NCBI GenBank assembly: GCA_017745115.1
Contig: JAGIAA010000004.1
Coordinates: forward strand, 1-64,000
Length of the DNA stretch: 64,000 bases
Source of the DNA: Sphingobium sp.
GTDB taxonomy: Bacteria; Pseudomonadota; Alphaproteobacteria; Sphingomonadales; Sphingomonadaceae
Reading direction: 5' to 3'
The notes beneath the pieces were generated by a model. It saw nothing but the letters and a program-made list of their open reading frames with translations. It searched no databases and was not told the origin of the DNA. Positions 35,714 to 46,290 of the stretch are shown here, piece after piece. Positions within the stretch are counted from its first letter, which is position 1; each line of letters opens with the position of its first letter. The position numbers and the translations under genes are program-made.

Positions 35714-36319
35714 ATGACGAGACGGCTGCTGCTGATTGACGACCATCCGCTGTTCCGGAACGGCTTCGCCGCGATGCTGGGCCAGTTCCGCTCGGATTGG
35801 GTCCTGAACCTGGCAGGCTCCGCGTCGGAAGGGTGCGCACAGCTCACCGCCGACAACGACATCGAGTTGGCGATCGTTGACATTCAGTTGTCGGACGGGG
35901 ATGGTTTTGCGGCAATTACGCGGATGCTGGCCATTGCGCCGACATTACGCTGCATCGTCATTTCCGGCCGTGAGGACAGTGCCGCGAGGGTGCGCGCCAT
36001 CGCATGCGGCGCCAGCGCGTTCATCGGCAAGACCGACGCGGCAGAGGACATGCTGGCGACACTGGACAACGTCCTCTCGGGACAACGTCCGTTCGATCAG
36101 GACAAGCGTTCGGCCATGACGGCACCGTCGCTGTCGGCCCGGCAAGGCGAAGTGCTCGCGCTGCTCGCGCAAGGCCATGCCAACAAGGAAATACGCCATC
36201 GCCTCGGCATCGCCGAACGGACGGTGCGGGCCCATCTCACCGACCTGTTCGGACTGCTGGGCGTATCCTCGCGCATGCAGGCGCTGCTCAAGGCTCGCGA
36301 ACTGGGGCTGATCGACTGA
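35714..36319 (+). CDS. LuxR/NarL-family response regulator
   Basis: 201 residues: receiver domain with LLLIDDHPLF (acid pocket), phosphoacceptor Asp56 in LAIVDIQLSDGDGF, and G-K-T near the end; linker; then a GerE-type HTH (LSARQGEVLALLAQGHANKEIRHRLGIAERTVRAHLT). Its stop overlaps the start of the hybrid kinase gene (TGATG), making a coupled two-component pair. Divergent from the PEP-CTERM gene. Confidence 0.93.
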   Translation: MTRRLLLIDDHPLFRNGFAAMLGQFRSDWVLNLAGSASEGCAQLTADNDIELAIVDIQLSDGDGFAAITRMLAIAPTLRCIVISGREDSAARVRAIACGASAFIGKTDAAEDMLATLDNVLSGQRPFDQDKRSAMTAPSLSARQGEVLALLAQGHANKEIRHRLGIAERTVRAHLTDLFGLLGVSSRMQALLKARELGLID

Positions 36320-38067
36320 TGGACGCTGTCCGGGCCGAAGCGATCCGGACGCTCTTCGTCCAGGCCCGCAATTCGGCCATCGCCGCCCTTGTCGTTACGG
36401 CGTACATGGTCGTGGCAGCCTGGGACTATAGCGACCATCAGGTCATCCTGAGCTGGCTCGGACTCCAGACGCTGGCCCAGCTCGCACGGCTCGCCCTGGT
36501 CGCTCTTTTTCACCGACGCCAGCCAAAAGACGAGGCGCTTGAACGCTGGGCACTCGCCTACACCCTTTACATGGCGCTCGCGGGGGCGCTGTGGGGAGCA
36601 TCCTCCTTTCTCTACATGCACGCCGAACAGCCGATCACGATCGCCCTGACGCTATGCGGCCTGTACGGAATTTCAGCCGGCAGCGTGCCCGGCAACGCCT
36701 ATAATCCGTCTGGTGTCTACGCCTTCGTGGTGACGATCTTCGGTTGCGTGCTCGTGGAGCTCACGCGCCAGCGCGAGGCTGTCTACATCGTGCTCGGCAT
36801 CGCTTCGGCGGCCTTCGCAGCAATCCTCATCCTGTTCTGCAAGGTCCAGGCGCGCACCATCCTCAACAGCTTCCGCATCCGATTCGAGAACCAGGCATTG
36901 CTCGAAGCCCTCACGCAGCAACGCGAAGCGGCGGAACAAGCTCGTGCCGAAGCCGAACAGGCCAGCCTCACCAAATCCCAGTTCCTTGCTGCAGCAAGCC
37001 ATGACCTACGCCAGCCGCTCCACGCTCTGGGCCTGCTCGCCGGATCTTTGCGCTCGCTCGTCCAGACCGACGCCACACAGCGCGTCGTCACGGAAATGCG
37101 CGCCAACATCCATGCCATGGAAGGCCTGTTCAACGGTCTGCTCGACCTTGCGAGGCTCGAAGCCGGCGTGGTGCAGGTCGCGAGCGAACCGCTGCCGAGC
37201 GATGAATTGTTCGACCGGCTCAATCATTTCCTGAAAGCTACCAGTCTTGAGCGCGGCATCGACCTGCGCTTCCGCTCGGACGGCGCGATCATGCATAGCG
37301 ATCCCGTTCTTATCGAGCAGATCATGCTCAACCTGGCCGCAAATGCGATCCACAACACCGAACGCGGAGCCGTGCTCTGCGCTGCGCGGCGGCGTGGCGG
37401 AACGGTAAGGCTCGAAGTCTGGGACACTGGCCGGGGCATTGCAGCAAGCGAACTCGACCGCATTTTCGAAGCGTTCGTGCAACTCGGCAATGTCGAGCGC
37501 GACCGCCGCCGCGGCATGGGACTGGGTCTCGCGATTGCACAGCGTTCAGCAGAATTGCTCGGAACGACCATCGGCGTCGCGTCGCGGCCAGGCCACGGCT
37601 CGGTCTTCTGGCTGAGCCAGCCCGTTGCGGCGAAAGCAGTGGCGCCGGTGCCCGCTCCACCTCCTGCGCGGGCAAAACCGGACTGTGCCGAGCGGCACAT
37701 TCTGGTCATCGACGACGACGAGGCCGTCCAGCGGTCTCTCGACCTGCTGTTCGATGGTTGGAACGTGCAAGCCCAGATCATGTCTACTGGCGAGCAGGCT
37801 CTGGCAGCGCTCCAGCAAGGCGAAACGTTCAGCCACGTGCTGTGCGACTATCGGCTGCCCGGGCCTCATGACGGCATCGATCTGCTGCTGGCACTGCGCG
37901 ACGTGAGCGGACTGCCTCCTCATCGTCTGTTTTTGATCACGGGCGACATGGATGCCGGCCTCATTGCGCGGGCGGACAATCACGGGCTCGCCCTGCTGCA
38001 CAAGCCCCTGTCGCCGGAGAAGCTGCAGACTCTGCTCGCGCTCACGCCGGACGCCATCGCGCCCTGA
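36319..38067 (+). CDS. hybrid sensor histidine kinase with C-terminal receiver
   Basis: 582 residues. About six membrane helices occupy residues 18-180, a coiled coil with QQREAAEQARAEAEQASLTK precedes the HisKA H-box AASHDLRQPLHALG with His228, the ATPase has NLAANAIHNT, GRGIA and GMGLGLAI, and a receiver domain has VIDDDEAV and Asp510 in CDYRLPG. No periplasmic sensor domain is obvious, so the signal is probably membrane-borne. Its output likely reaches the adjacent LuxR regulator. Confidence 0.93.
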   Translation: MDAVRAEAIRTLFVQARNSAIAALVVTAYMVVAAWDYSDHQVILSWLGLQTLAQLARLALVALFHRRQPKDEALERWALAYTLYMALAGALWGASSFLYMHAEQPITIALTLCGLYGISAGSVPGNAYNPSGVYAFVVTIFGCVLVELTRQREAVYIVLGIASAAFAAILILFCKVQARTILNSFRIRFENQALLEALTQQREAAEQARAEAEQASLTKSQFLAAASHDLRQPLHALGLLAGSLRSLVQTDATQRVVTEMRANIHAMEGLFNGLLDLARLEAGVVQVASEPLPSDELFDRLNHFLKATSLERGIDLRFRSDGAIMHSDPVLIEQIMLNLAANAIHNTERGAVLCAARRRGGTVRLEVWDTGRGIAASELDRIFEAFVQLGNVERDRRRGMGLGLAIAQRSAELLGTTIGVASRPGHGSVFWLSQPVAAKAVAPVPAPPPARAKPDCAERHILVIDDDEAVQRSLDLLFDGWNVQAQIMSTGEQALAALQQGETFSHVLCDYRLPGPHDGIDLLLALRDVSGLPPHRLFLITGDMDAGLIARADNHGLALLHKPLSPEKLQTLLALTPDAIAP

Positions 38068-38085
38068 CGCCAAACCCAAAAAAGA

Positions 38086-38119
38086 GCCCAGGGTGGCTGT
38101 GGGAGTTGCCACCCTGGGC
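38086..38119 (-). terminator. intrinsic terminator of ccrM
   Basis: A perfect 12-bp stem (GCCCAGGGTGGC/GCCACCCTGGGC) with a 10-base loop is followed on the minus strand by TCTTTTTTGGG, 67 bases beyond the ccrM stop. On the plus strand there is no T-run, so it is directional. Confidence 0.85.
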
Positions 38120-38186
38120 ACCGGCCCTAGGTAGTTTGCATCGGACCCGGGAGCCGGCTGTGGGATCTATCCGGTCATTCCTCCAT

Positions 38187-39525
<1,339 letters not shown>

Positions 39526-39554
39526 AGCCGGCCATCTTGTGGATATTTTTCCAC

Positions 39555-40124
39555 TCAGACCGAGCGGAGCGTCGCCAGAAGCAGCCAGAGGCCGATGATC
39601 GCGAACAGTCCGGCGGTCACGAAACGTACGATGCGAAGTGGCACACGGCGCAGGAGCTCGTTGCCGAGGAAGATGGCCGGGACATTGGCGATCATCATGC
39701 CGAGCGTGGTGCCGGTCGCTACGGCGAACACGTCGTGGAAGCGGGCGCCCAGCGCGATGGTCGCCACCTGCGTCTTGTCGCCCATCTCGACAAGGAAGAA
39801 GGCGATCGTGGTCGTGACGAAGGCGCCGTACCGGCCTGCCCCTTCCTTGAGATCGTCGACCTTGTCCGGGATCAGCGTCCAAGCGGCCATGGCGAGGAAT
39901 GAGAGCGCCACCAAGACGCGGAACCAGTCGCTATCGAGCAGGAAAGCGGCCTGCGAGCCGACCAGCGCGGCCAGTGCGTGGTTGACGATGGTCGCGGCGA
40001 AGATGCCGGCGATGATGGGCAGCGGGCGCGAGAAACGGGTCGCGAGCAGGATTGCGAGCAGTTGCGTCTTGTCGCCCATTTCGGCGAGAGCGACGATGCC
40101 GGTCGAAGTCAGCAAAGCTTCCAT
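39555..40124 (-). CDS. TMEM165/GDT1-family manganese exporter
   Basis: 189 residues, six membrane helices in two repeats, each opening with the diagnostic E-x-G-D-K-(S/T) motif: EMGDKTQ at 15-21 and again at about 113-119. Members export Mn2+ (and Ca2+ in eukaryotes). A yybP-ykoY Mn2+ riboswitch lies in its leader, which supports manganese export. The start at ATG 40124 follows CCGGAGTTCCG. Confidence 0.93.
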   Translation of the reverse strand: MEALLTSTGIVALAEMGDKTQLLAILLATRFSRPLPIIAGIFAATIVNHALAALVGSQAAFLLDSDWFRVLVALSFLAMAAWTLIPDKVDDLKEGAGRYGAFVTTTIAFFLVEMGDKTQVATIALGARFHDVFAVATGTTLGMMIANVPAIFLGNELLRRVPLRIVRFVTAGLFAIIGLWLLLATLRSV

Positions 40125-40197
40125 GAACGGAACTCCGGGGCCAGGACAGCGCACGCAATGACACAAGGCTCCCCGCCCGGCCCGGAACGGAAGCATT

Positions 40198-40312
40198 GTG
40201 CCATTGGTCTCGCCTGAATGCTGCTGCACTCCTCCGCGCCATGGCCTCTCGGCCAAGTATGTTGACGCGCGAGCCCGCTCAACGAGCGGCTGGCTACTCC
40301 CCAAGGGACGCG
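40198..40312 (-). ncRNA. yybP-ykoY manganese riboswitch
   Basis: Read on the minus strand the leader has the conserved blocks in order: TTGGGGAGTAGCC, then GTCAACATACTTGG, then GGCGAGACCA. The first and last are the invariant strands of the Mn2+-sensing junction; GGCT/AGCC closing pairs flank them. It lies 74 bases before the exporter start. High Mn2+ should turn the exporter on. Confidence 0.93.
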
Positions 40313-40435
40313 CGGCCTCTAGCGCAGGGATGCGGCCACGGCAAGCATGCAAGAAAGCCGCGCAGACGCCGCCTTCCATGATACGGTATCTATTCCAACA
40401 GGAGGGGGAAAGGTGTTCGGCGGGGCAGTCGCCGC

Positions 40436-41017
40436 CTAAAGCAACGCCGCCTGCGCGACCGGCGCAAAGCTGCGCCGATGCAGTGGTGTGGGGCCGTGCG
40501 TCCGCAGGGCTTCGAGATGGTCAGGTGTGCCATAGCCCTTGTTGCTGACCCAATTATATTGGGGATGCGCGAGATGATAATCGCGCATCAAGGCGTCGCG
40601 ATGCTCCTTGGCGATGATCGAGGCGGCGGAAATGCAAGGCTCGATGGCGTCGCCACCGATAATGGGCCGCGCGGGCCAGCGCCACTCGGGGCGGCGGCCA
40701 TGTGGCGTCAGATTGCCGTCGATCAGTACTTCCAGCGGATCGCAGCCGATCTTTGCGCACAATGCCTCAACCGCGAGCGTCATCGCCAGCATGGTGGCGC
40801 CGAAGATGTTGAGCCGGTCGATGTCCTCGACCTCGACCACGCCAACGGCCCACTGACAGCGGCGCTTGATCGTCGCTTCAAGCTCGGCGCGACGCGGGGC
40901 GGTAAGTTTTTTGCTGTCGTCGAGGCCTGATGGACGCGGCTTGCACAGGATGACCGCCGCGGCCACTACAGGTCCTGCCAGTGGGCCCCTGCCCGCTTCG
41001 TCGACGCCCGCGATCAT
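40436..41017 (-). CDS. rnhB: ribonuclease HII
   Basis: 193 residues. RnhB cleaves RNA in RNA-DNA hybrids and removes single ribonucleotides. The metal motif [19 protein letters not shown] is at residues 4-22, with LDDSKKL and IDGN...D-x-x-x-x-x-S-I-I-A-K-x-x-R-D. Its ATG overlaps the thiD stop (ATGA), and the Mn riboswitch lies downstream. In other alphaproteobacteria rnhB neighbours ccrM; here the exporter sits between. Confidence 0.96.
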   Translation of the reverse strand: MIAGVDEAGRGPLAGPVVAAAVILCKPRPSGLDDSKKLTAPRRAELEATIKRRCQWAVGVVEVEDIDRLNIFGATMLAMTLAVEALCAKIGCDPLEVLIDGNLTPHGRRPEWRWPARPIIGGDAIEPCISAASIIAKEHRDALMRDYHLAHPQYNWVSNKGYGTPDHLEALRTHGPTPLHRRSFAPVAQAALL

Positions 41018-41772
41018 AATGTGCCGACGTCCACGGCCTGATGCCCCATCGGGCCATGGCCCTGCCCGAGTTCGGGCGCGGCCAACAAGGCGGCACGGAC
41101 GAACTTGCGGGCACGATCGACGGCTTCGGGGAGGTCGAGGCCCTCGCCCAGACCGACCGCGATGGCGCTCGCCAGCGTGCAGCCGGTACCATGGGTGTCC
41201 TGGGTGTCGATGCGTGCATCCTCCCAGCGCGCGATCTCGCCCTCGGGGCCGACGAGGCGGTCGACGATCATATCGCCCGGCGCGTGGCCGCCCTTAATGA
41301 GCAGGATTTCTCCACGGGCGGTCAGTTCCGCCTCGCCGCCGAGTGCCTCCAGCTCTGGCAGGTTGGGCGTCGAGACATAGGCCCAGCCCATGAGGTCTTC
41401 CATCGCCGCGATCGTCTCCCCGTCGGCCAGTATGCCGCCGCTGGTCGCTACCATCACCGGATCGAGCACGACCGGCGCGTTGATGCTCTCCAGCCGCGCC
41501 GCCACCGCGCGCGCCGTTTCGGCCGAACCGATCATCCCGATCTTGATGGCGTCGACCCCGATGTCGCTCACCACGCTGTCGATCTGCGCGAGAACCATAT
41601 CGGTGGGAACCTGGTGCACGCCCTGCACACCGAGCGTGTTCTGCGCGGTGACGGCCGTGATCGCCGTCATGGCGTGTCCGCCCAGCATGGTCACGGTCTT
41701 GATGTCGGCCTGGATGCCGGCGCCACCGCCCGAATCCGAGCCGGCAATGATGAGGATGCGGGGAGTCGCCAT
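41014..41772 (-). CDS. thiD: hydroxymethylpyrimidine / phosphomethylpyrimidine kinase
   Basis: 252 residues. ThiD phosphorylates HMP and HMP-P for thiamine synthesis. Ribokinase-fold motifs: [17 protein letters not shown] at the N-terminus, [27 protein letters not shown], and the anion-hole [14 protein letters not shown]. The 3' end overlaps rnhB by four bases. Divergent from the lipase-like membrane gene. Confidence 0.95.
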   Translation of the reverse strand: MATPRILIIAGSDSGGGAGIQADIKTVTMLGGHAMTAITAVTAQNTLGVQGVHQVPTDMVLAQIDSVVSDIGVDAIKIGMIGSAETARAVAARLESINAPVVLDPVMVATSGGILADGETIAAMEDLMGWAYVSTPNLPELEALGGEAELTARGEILLIKGGHAPGDMIVDRLVGPEGEIARWEDARIDTQDTHGTGCTLASAIAVGLGEGLDLPEAVDRARKFVRAALLAAPELGQGHGPMGHQAVDVGTL

Positions 41773-41984
41773 AGGGCGCTTTTGCCCATGGCGCCCGGGC
41801 AAGTCGAGCGCCCAATGCTCCATCTGTCGCAAACGCCATTCCTCGAAATAAAATGCATCGAAAATCATGCTTTCGGCAAAGCTTTCCCGATTTCTATTAC
41901 CCGCTTTCTTGACCAAGTTCCGTTTCGAAGGCAGTTTTCAAGCAGCGATCTGGTTTTCCAACATCTCGGGGAAAGGTGTCGGCG

Positions 41985-43715
41985 ATGCAGGAGCATGCAG
42001 GACTTCTCGTTGTTCATGGCATCGGCGAGCAAAAACGCTTCGAAACCACGCGCCAATTGGTCCAATCCATCCTCGCCGGCCTCGGCGCCAGAGACGATGG
42101 CAGCCGCTATTCGCTCGTGGATCGCACGGCCAATCCGACCGAAATCCCGATAAACTGCCCGCATATCGACCGCTCGAGCGGCCCGTTCACGATCGCTTGC
42201 GAAGACGCAGCCGGCAAGCGCACGACCCACCTCCATGTCCATGAGGTCTGGTGGTCCGATCTGGGTGCGCCCTCCTCCTTTTCCGAGCAGGTCCGCTTCT
42301 GGCTCTGGGGCCTCGGCCAATGGTGCGCGCTGGTCATCTGGTCGAAGCATGATCCCAACAAGCCGAGCAATACCGAGCTGCTGATGACGCCGCCGACCAA
42401 GTTTCGTGCGGAACTCAACGCGAAGGGCAAGGCCAGGAACAAGTCCAAGGACAAGACTCAGGCACGGCCCATCGCACGCTTCCTGCTGTTTCTGTCGGGA
42501 CTCTACGCACTGTTCACGCTCTTTTCGTGGGAAGCGGTGAAACGGGTCTTTTCATGGCTTTCGGACAGCGCGGGATCGCCCTCCATTCTGACAGCCTATG
42601 TCGGAGATGTGCGCATCTATACGCAGGCGCCCGGCAAGGGCGGCGGCAACCTGACGGATCTGGGCCAGCCGTGGCGCACCACGATCCGGCGCAGGATGAT
42701 CAGCGAACTCATCGCCATGGCCGAGCGCGACTATGACCGCTGGTATGTCCTGGGTCATAGTCTGGGCAGTATCGTCGCGTTCAACGGCGTCCAGGAGCCC
42801 GAATGGAACCTGCCCAACTATCTGGATCCGGCACAGACCGATCGCCTAAGGGCCAGCGCGACGGCCAATGGGCTGTGGGTGACCACGCCGCCTGCCGCCG
42901 GTGAACCGCAGCCCAATCTCCATGTGATGATGCCCCGCCGGCCCGTCTGGCTGGGCCCGACCGAACGCATTTCACGCAAGGCGCTGTTCAAGACTTTCAA
43001 TGGCATGATCACCTATGGCTCGCCGCTCGACAAGTTTGCCGCGCTCTGGCCGCGCATCGTCCCCATCAACAAGCAGCGCGATGTCTTCGATGCCAAAGCA
43101 GACTGGGTAAACCTCTCCGACGCGACGGATCCGGTTGGCGCGCAGGTGGGCGCATTCGAGCAAGGCTGGCGAAAGGGGACACCAGCCGCACAATCGCCGT
43201 TCAACGTCCGCGTGAGGGCCTCGGCGTTCTTCCTCCTCTCCCACATTCGCTACTTCGGGGCGCCGACTCCCCACAAGACCGACAGGCCCGAGACGCGCGC
43301 GCTGGTCGAGGTTCTCTTTCCGGGTAACAACGCGCCGCCGAGGCTCACCGCCGCGTTTGCCGATGTCGGCAAGCATTATGGCAAGCCCTATCGGCGCGTC
43401 TTGCTGACGATCTTCTGGGTGATCCTCCTCGGCGCGGTTCTGGTCACTGCCACCTCCTGGCTCGCTATCCTCCTGAAACGCCTGATCGACGCGGGAGCGG
43501 ACAAGCTCTCGCAATGGCTCACGAACCACTGGCCGTCTTGGGATTGGCTGGGCGGCCTCTCCCCGAAATTCCCGTCGATCGTCTGGAAGACCCTCATGAC
43601 GCCGTTCGAATGGGTTGGCAGCATGGGGTTCGGCGCAGTCATGCTCACGACTTTGATCGTGGGCGCCACCGTTGTCGGTCTCGCCGGAGCCTGGCGCTGG
43701 CGCTCGGGAGAATAG
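41985..43715 (+). CDS. membrane-anchored lipase-like alpha/beta hydrolase of unknown family
   Basis: 576 residues. The N-terminus has a VVHGIGEQ oxyanion motif (residues 9-16), a membrane segment near 165-185, then the nucleophile elbow GHSLG with Ser259, and two C-terminal membrane segments (about 470-495 and 550-570). Segments LHVHEVWWSDLG and FNGMITYGSPLDKFAALWPR are also recognisable. It is a serine-hydrolase-like integral membrane protein, with no recognised name. Either ATG 41985 (AAAGG eight bases upstream) or a GTG three codons earlier is the start. Its neighbours do not hint at a substrate. Confidence 0.75.
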   Translation: MQEHAGLLVVHGIGEQKRFETTRQLVQSILAGLGARDDGSRYSLVDRTANPTEIPINCPHIDRSSGPFTIACEDAAGKRTTHLHVHEVWWSDLGAPSSFSEQVRFWLWGLGQWCALVIWSKHDPNKPSNTELLMTPPTKFRAELNAKGKARNKSKDKTQARPIARFLLFLSGLYALFTLFSWEAVKRVFSWLSDSAGSPSILTAYVGDVRIYTQAPGKGGGNLTDLGQPWRTTIRRRMISELIAMAERDYDRWYVLGHSLGSIVAFNGVQEPEWNLPNYLDPAQTDRLRASATANGLWVTTPPAAGEPQPNLHVMMPRRPVWLGPTERISRKALFKTFNGMITYGSPLDKFAALWPRIVPINKQRDVFDAKADWVNLSDATDPVGAQVGAFEQGWRKGTPAAQSPFNVRVRASAFFLLSHIRYFGAPTPHKTDRPETRALVEVLFPGNNAPPRLTAAFADVGKHYGKPYRRVLLTIFWVILLGAVLVTATSWLAILLKRLIDAGADKLSQWLTNHWPSWDWLGGLSPKFPSIVWKTLMTPFEWVGSMGFGAVMLTTLIVGATVVGLAGAWRWRSGE

Positions 43716-43795
43716 TGCAGCATTTCAAAGCCCGTCGGGTTGCTCCAACTGCTTTAGTCCACTAGAACACTCCCGATACGGGAGAGACGTTGATC

Positions 43796-44713
43796 ATGGA
43801 TGCTCTGGACGTCAAAGGCGTCGTCAAACGCTTCGGCGACTTCACGGCCGTCAACAATCTGAGCTTCTCGGTCCGACCCGGCGAGGTCTTCGGCTTCCTC
43901 GGTGGCAACGGCGCCGGCAAGACAACGACATTGCGCATGGCCCTCGACATCTTGCGGCCAGACGCCGGCAGTATCTCGATCCTCGGCAAGGAACCGGGCC
44001 GCGGCAATGCGGGCGATATCGGCTTCCTCCCGGAAGAGCGCGGCCTTTACCGCGCCATGACGGCGATCGACACCATCGTCTATTTCGGGCGATTGAAGGG
44101 CCTCAAGACGGCCGATGCGCGGCGGGAAGGCCTGACGCTGCTCGACCGCTTCGGCCTCGGCGCTCAAGCGAAGAGCCGCATCGACCAGCTGTCCAAGGGC
44201 ATGTCGCAAAAGGTGCAGCTCGCCACGGCGCTGGTCAACAAGCCGCGCCTGCTCATCCTCGACGAGCCTTTTTCCGGCCTCGATCCGCTCAACCAGGGCC
44301 TGCTGGAAGATGAGATCGTCGGTGCCGCGCGCGGCGGCGCGACGGTCATCTTCTCGACCCACGTCATGCAGCATGCCGAGCGCCTCTGCGACCGGCTGCT
44401 CCTGCTGGCGCGCGGCGTGAAGCGCTTCGAGGGCACGCAGGACGAGGCGCGTGCCACCATGCCGTTACGGCTGACGGTTACCTCTCGCATTGCGCCGGCC
44501 CAACTGCCGGGCGTGGTCGGCGCAACCGCAGTGGGCAAAGCGAATGACGGCTGGCAGGATTGGGACGTCGAGCTGGAGCCCGGCCGCAACGCCGGCGACC
44601 TGCTCGAGCATTGCACGAGCCAGGGCTTTGCGCTCCGCCGCTTCGAGCAGCATCGCGCCAGCCTGCACGACGTCTTCGTCCATATTGTCGGCGGCGCAGA
44701 GGACGTGAAATGA
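43796..44713 (+). CDS. ABC transporter ATP-binding protein (NatA-like)
   Basis: 305 residues. Walker A GGNGAGKTT (37-45), signature LSKGMSQK, Walker B LLILDEPFSGLDPL, H-loop TH. The C-terminal extension (about 225-305) is typical of DRA/NatA exporters. The ATG at 43796 follows GGAGAG. Its stop overlaps the permease start (ATGA), so the pair is coupled. Substrate unknown; NatA relatives export sodium, drugs or lantibiotics. Confidence 0.92.
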   Translation: MDALDVKGVVKRFGDFTAVNNLSFSVRPGEVFGFLGGNGAGKTTTLRMALDILRPDAGSISILGKEPGRGNAGDIGFLPEERGLYRAMTAIDTIVYFGRLKGLKTADARREGLTLLDRFGLGAQAKSRIDQLSKGMSQKVQLATALVNKPRLLILDEPFSGLDPLNQGLLEDEIVGAARGGATVIFSTHVMQHAERLCDRLLLLARGVKRFEGTQDEARATMPLRLTVTSRIAPAQLPGVVGATAVGKANDGWQDWDVELEPGRNAGDLLEHCTSQGFALRRFEQHRASLHDVFVHIVGGAEDVK

Positions 44714-46197
44714 ATAGCAACACGCTCCTCATCGCGATCCGCGAGTTCCGTCAGATCGCCCGCACGAAGAGCTTCTGGCTCACGCTGCTGATCCTGCCGA
44801 TCACCTTCACTCTGATGCCGCTGATCACAAAGATGGTCCGGCCCGACCTCCAGCAAAGCGTCATCCTGATCGACCATTCGAAAACGGGCGCGGGCAAGGC
44901 CATCGCCGCGCGGATCGAGCTCGACGCGCAGCGCGCGAACCTGAGCACGCTTGCCGACTTCGCGAAGGATAACGATCTCAAGGCCATCGCCGGCAATGCC
45001 GCCTGGGGGCAGAAGCTCGACTGGTATCCCGACGCCGTTGTCGCCAAATTCATGGCGGAGGGCGGCGCGCAACCGGCGCTCAAGGCGATCCGGGAGAAGT
45101 CGCCGAAGCTGGCCGAGACCCTGACTCTGCCCAACCCCGCTTACAGGATCGTCCCGACGCCCGAGGGCCTCGTGGAGCTCCAGCCGGCCGCGCTCGACAA
45201 GGCACTGACACCCTATTTGCGGCCGCCCAAGGATTCGGGGCGCAAAGCCGCCGACTATGCACTGGAGATTCCAGCGGACTTCGGCGCGCAACCCGTGGTG
45301 CGCCTGTGGATGACCGGCCAGCCGCGCGGGCAGTTTATGACCATGCTGCAGGGCGAGCTGACCCGAACCCTGCGCGCCGGCTTCCTCGAGAACCAGGGCG
45401 TCGCGCCGCCGGTCGCTCAGATCGCCAACCGCCTTGAGCCGGCCATCGCGATCAACCGGCCCAAGGAAGTCGGCGGTCGCGAGAAGCTGCTCGTGCAATC
45501 CGTCCTCCCCGTCGCCATGACATACATCCTGCTCATGTCGCTCGTCATGTCGGGCCAGTGGATGCTGCAGAGCACGATCGAGGAACGCTCCAGCAAGCTC
45601 ATCGAAGCGGTGCTGGCCTGCGCCAGCCCCGACGAGTTCATGCGTGGCAAGCTTATCGGCACCATCGCGATCGGCCTGGTCATGGTCGCAACCTGGGTGG
45701 CCTGCGGCCTGTTCGCCGCCTTTGCGACGCAAGGCGTCATCGCCGACTTCATCCGGCCCGCGCTCGAGCCGCTGCAATCGTTCGGTAGCGTCGCCGCGAT
45801 CCTCTATTTCTTCCTCACCGGCTATGTGATGGTCGCGCTCATCTTCCTTGTTATTGGCGCTATGAGCGACAGCATGCAGGATGCACAGGGCTTCCTGGTG
45901 CCGGTGATCCTCATCCTCATGATGCCGGTCATCGTGCTGATGCAGGCCGTCATCAGCGGATCGGACAGCATCTTCATACATGTCCTCACCTGGATTCCGC
46001 TGTTCACACCCTTCGCCGTGCTGGCTCGGCTAGGGACCGGCATTCCGACCTATGAGATAGTCGGATCGGGCATCGTGCTGCTCGCCTTCATCGGGCTCGA
46101 GTTCGTGATGCTCGGTCGGGTTTTCCGCGCCGCGATCCTGAGCGGCAGCGGCCGTCCCAGCTTCAAGACGATGGGCCGGATGATGCGGAAGGCGTGA
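44710..46197 (+). CDS. ABC-2-type permease (NatB-like)
   Basis: 495 residues. One helix near the N-terminus (about 22-42), a long extracytoplasmic domain (about 45-260), then five C-terminal helices (LVQSVLPVAMTYILLMSLVMSGQWMLQSTIEERSSKLIEA...). The E-E-R-S-S-K-L-I-E motif is typical of NatB/ABC-2 exporters. Partner of the upstream ATPase. Confidence 0.9.
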   Translation: MNSNTLLIAIREFRQIARTKSFWLTLLILPITFTLMPLITKMVRPDLQQSVILIDHSKTGAGKAIAARIELDAQRANLSTLADFAKDNDLKAIAGNAAWGQKLDWYPDAVVAKFMAEGGAQPALKAIREKSPKLAETLTLPNPAYRIVPTPEGLVELQPAALDKALTPYLRPPKDSGRKAADYALEIPADFGAQPVVRLWMTGQPRGQFMTMLQGELTRTLRAGFLENQGVAPPVAQIANRLEPAIAINRPKEVGGREKLLVQSVLPVAMTYILLMSLVMSGQWMLQSTIEERSSKLIEAVLACASPDEFMRGKLIGTIAIGLVMVATWVACGLFAAFATQGVIADFIRPALEPLQSFGSVAAILYFFLTGYVMVALIFLVIGAMSDSMQDAQGFLVPVILILMMPVIVLMQAVISGSDSIFIHVLTWIPLFTPFAVLARLGTGIPTYEIVGSGIVLLAFIGLEFVMLGRVFRAAILSGSGRPSFKTMGRMMRKA

Positions 46198-46290
46198 CGA
46201 GATCGGTCGTGGAAGCATCAAGGCCGATGAGATGAATGACACCCGCCGAGAGCGTCCGCGGGGAAGGAAAGCGCCAGATCGGGAAATATG

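Noticed and set aside
40380..40435. Hairpin downstream of rnhB as its terminator
   Set aside because: The GGCGG/CCGCC stem is short, with no T-run on the minus strand, so support is too weak.
44164..45981. Minus-strand open frame of 605 codons opposite the ABC transporter genes
   Set aside because: Antisense to two clear genes with intact motifs; no ribosome site and no recognisable domain.
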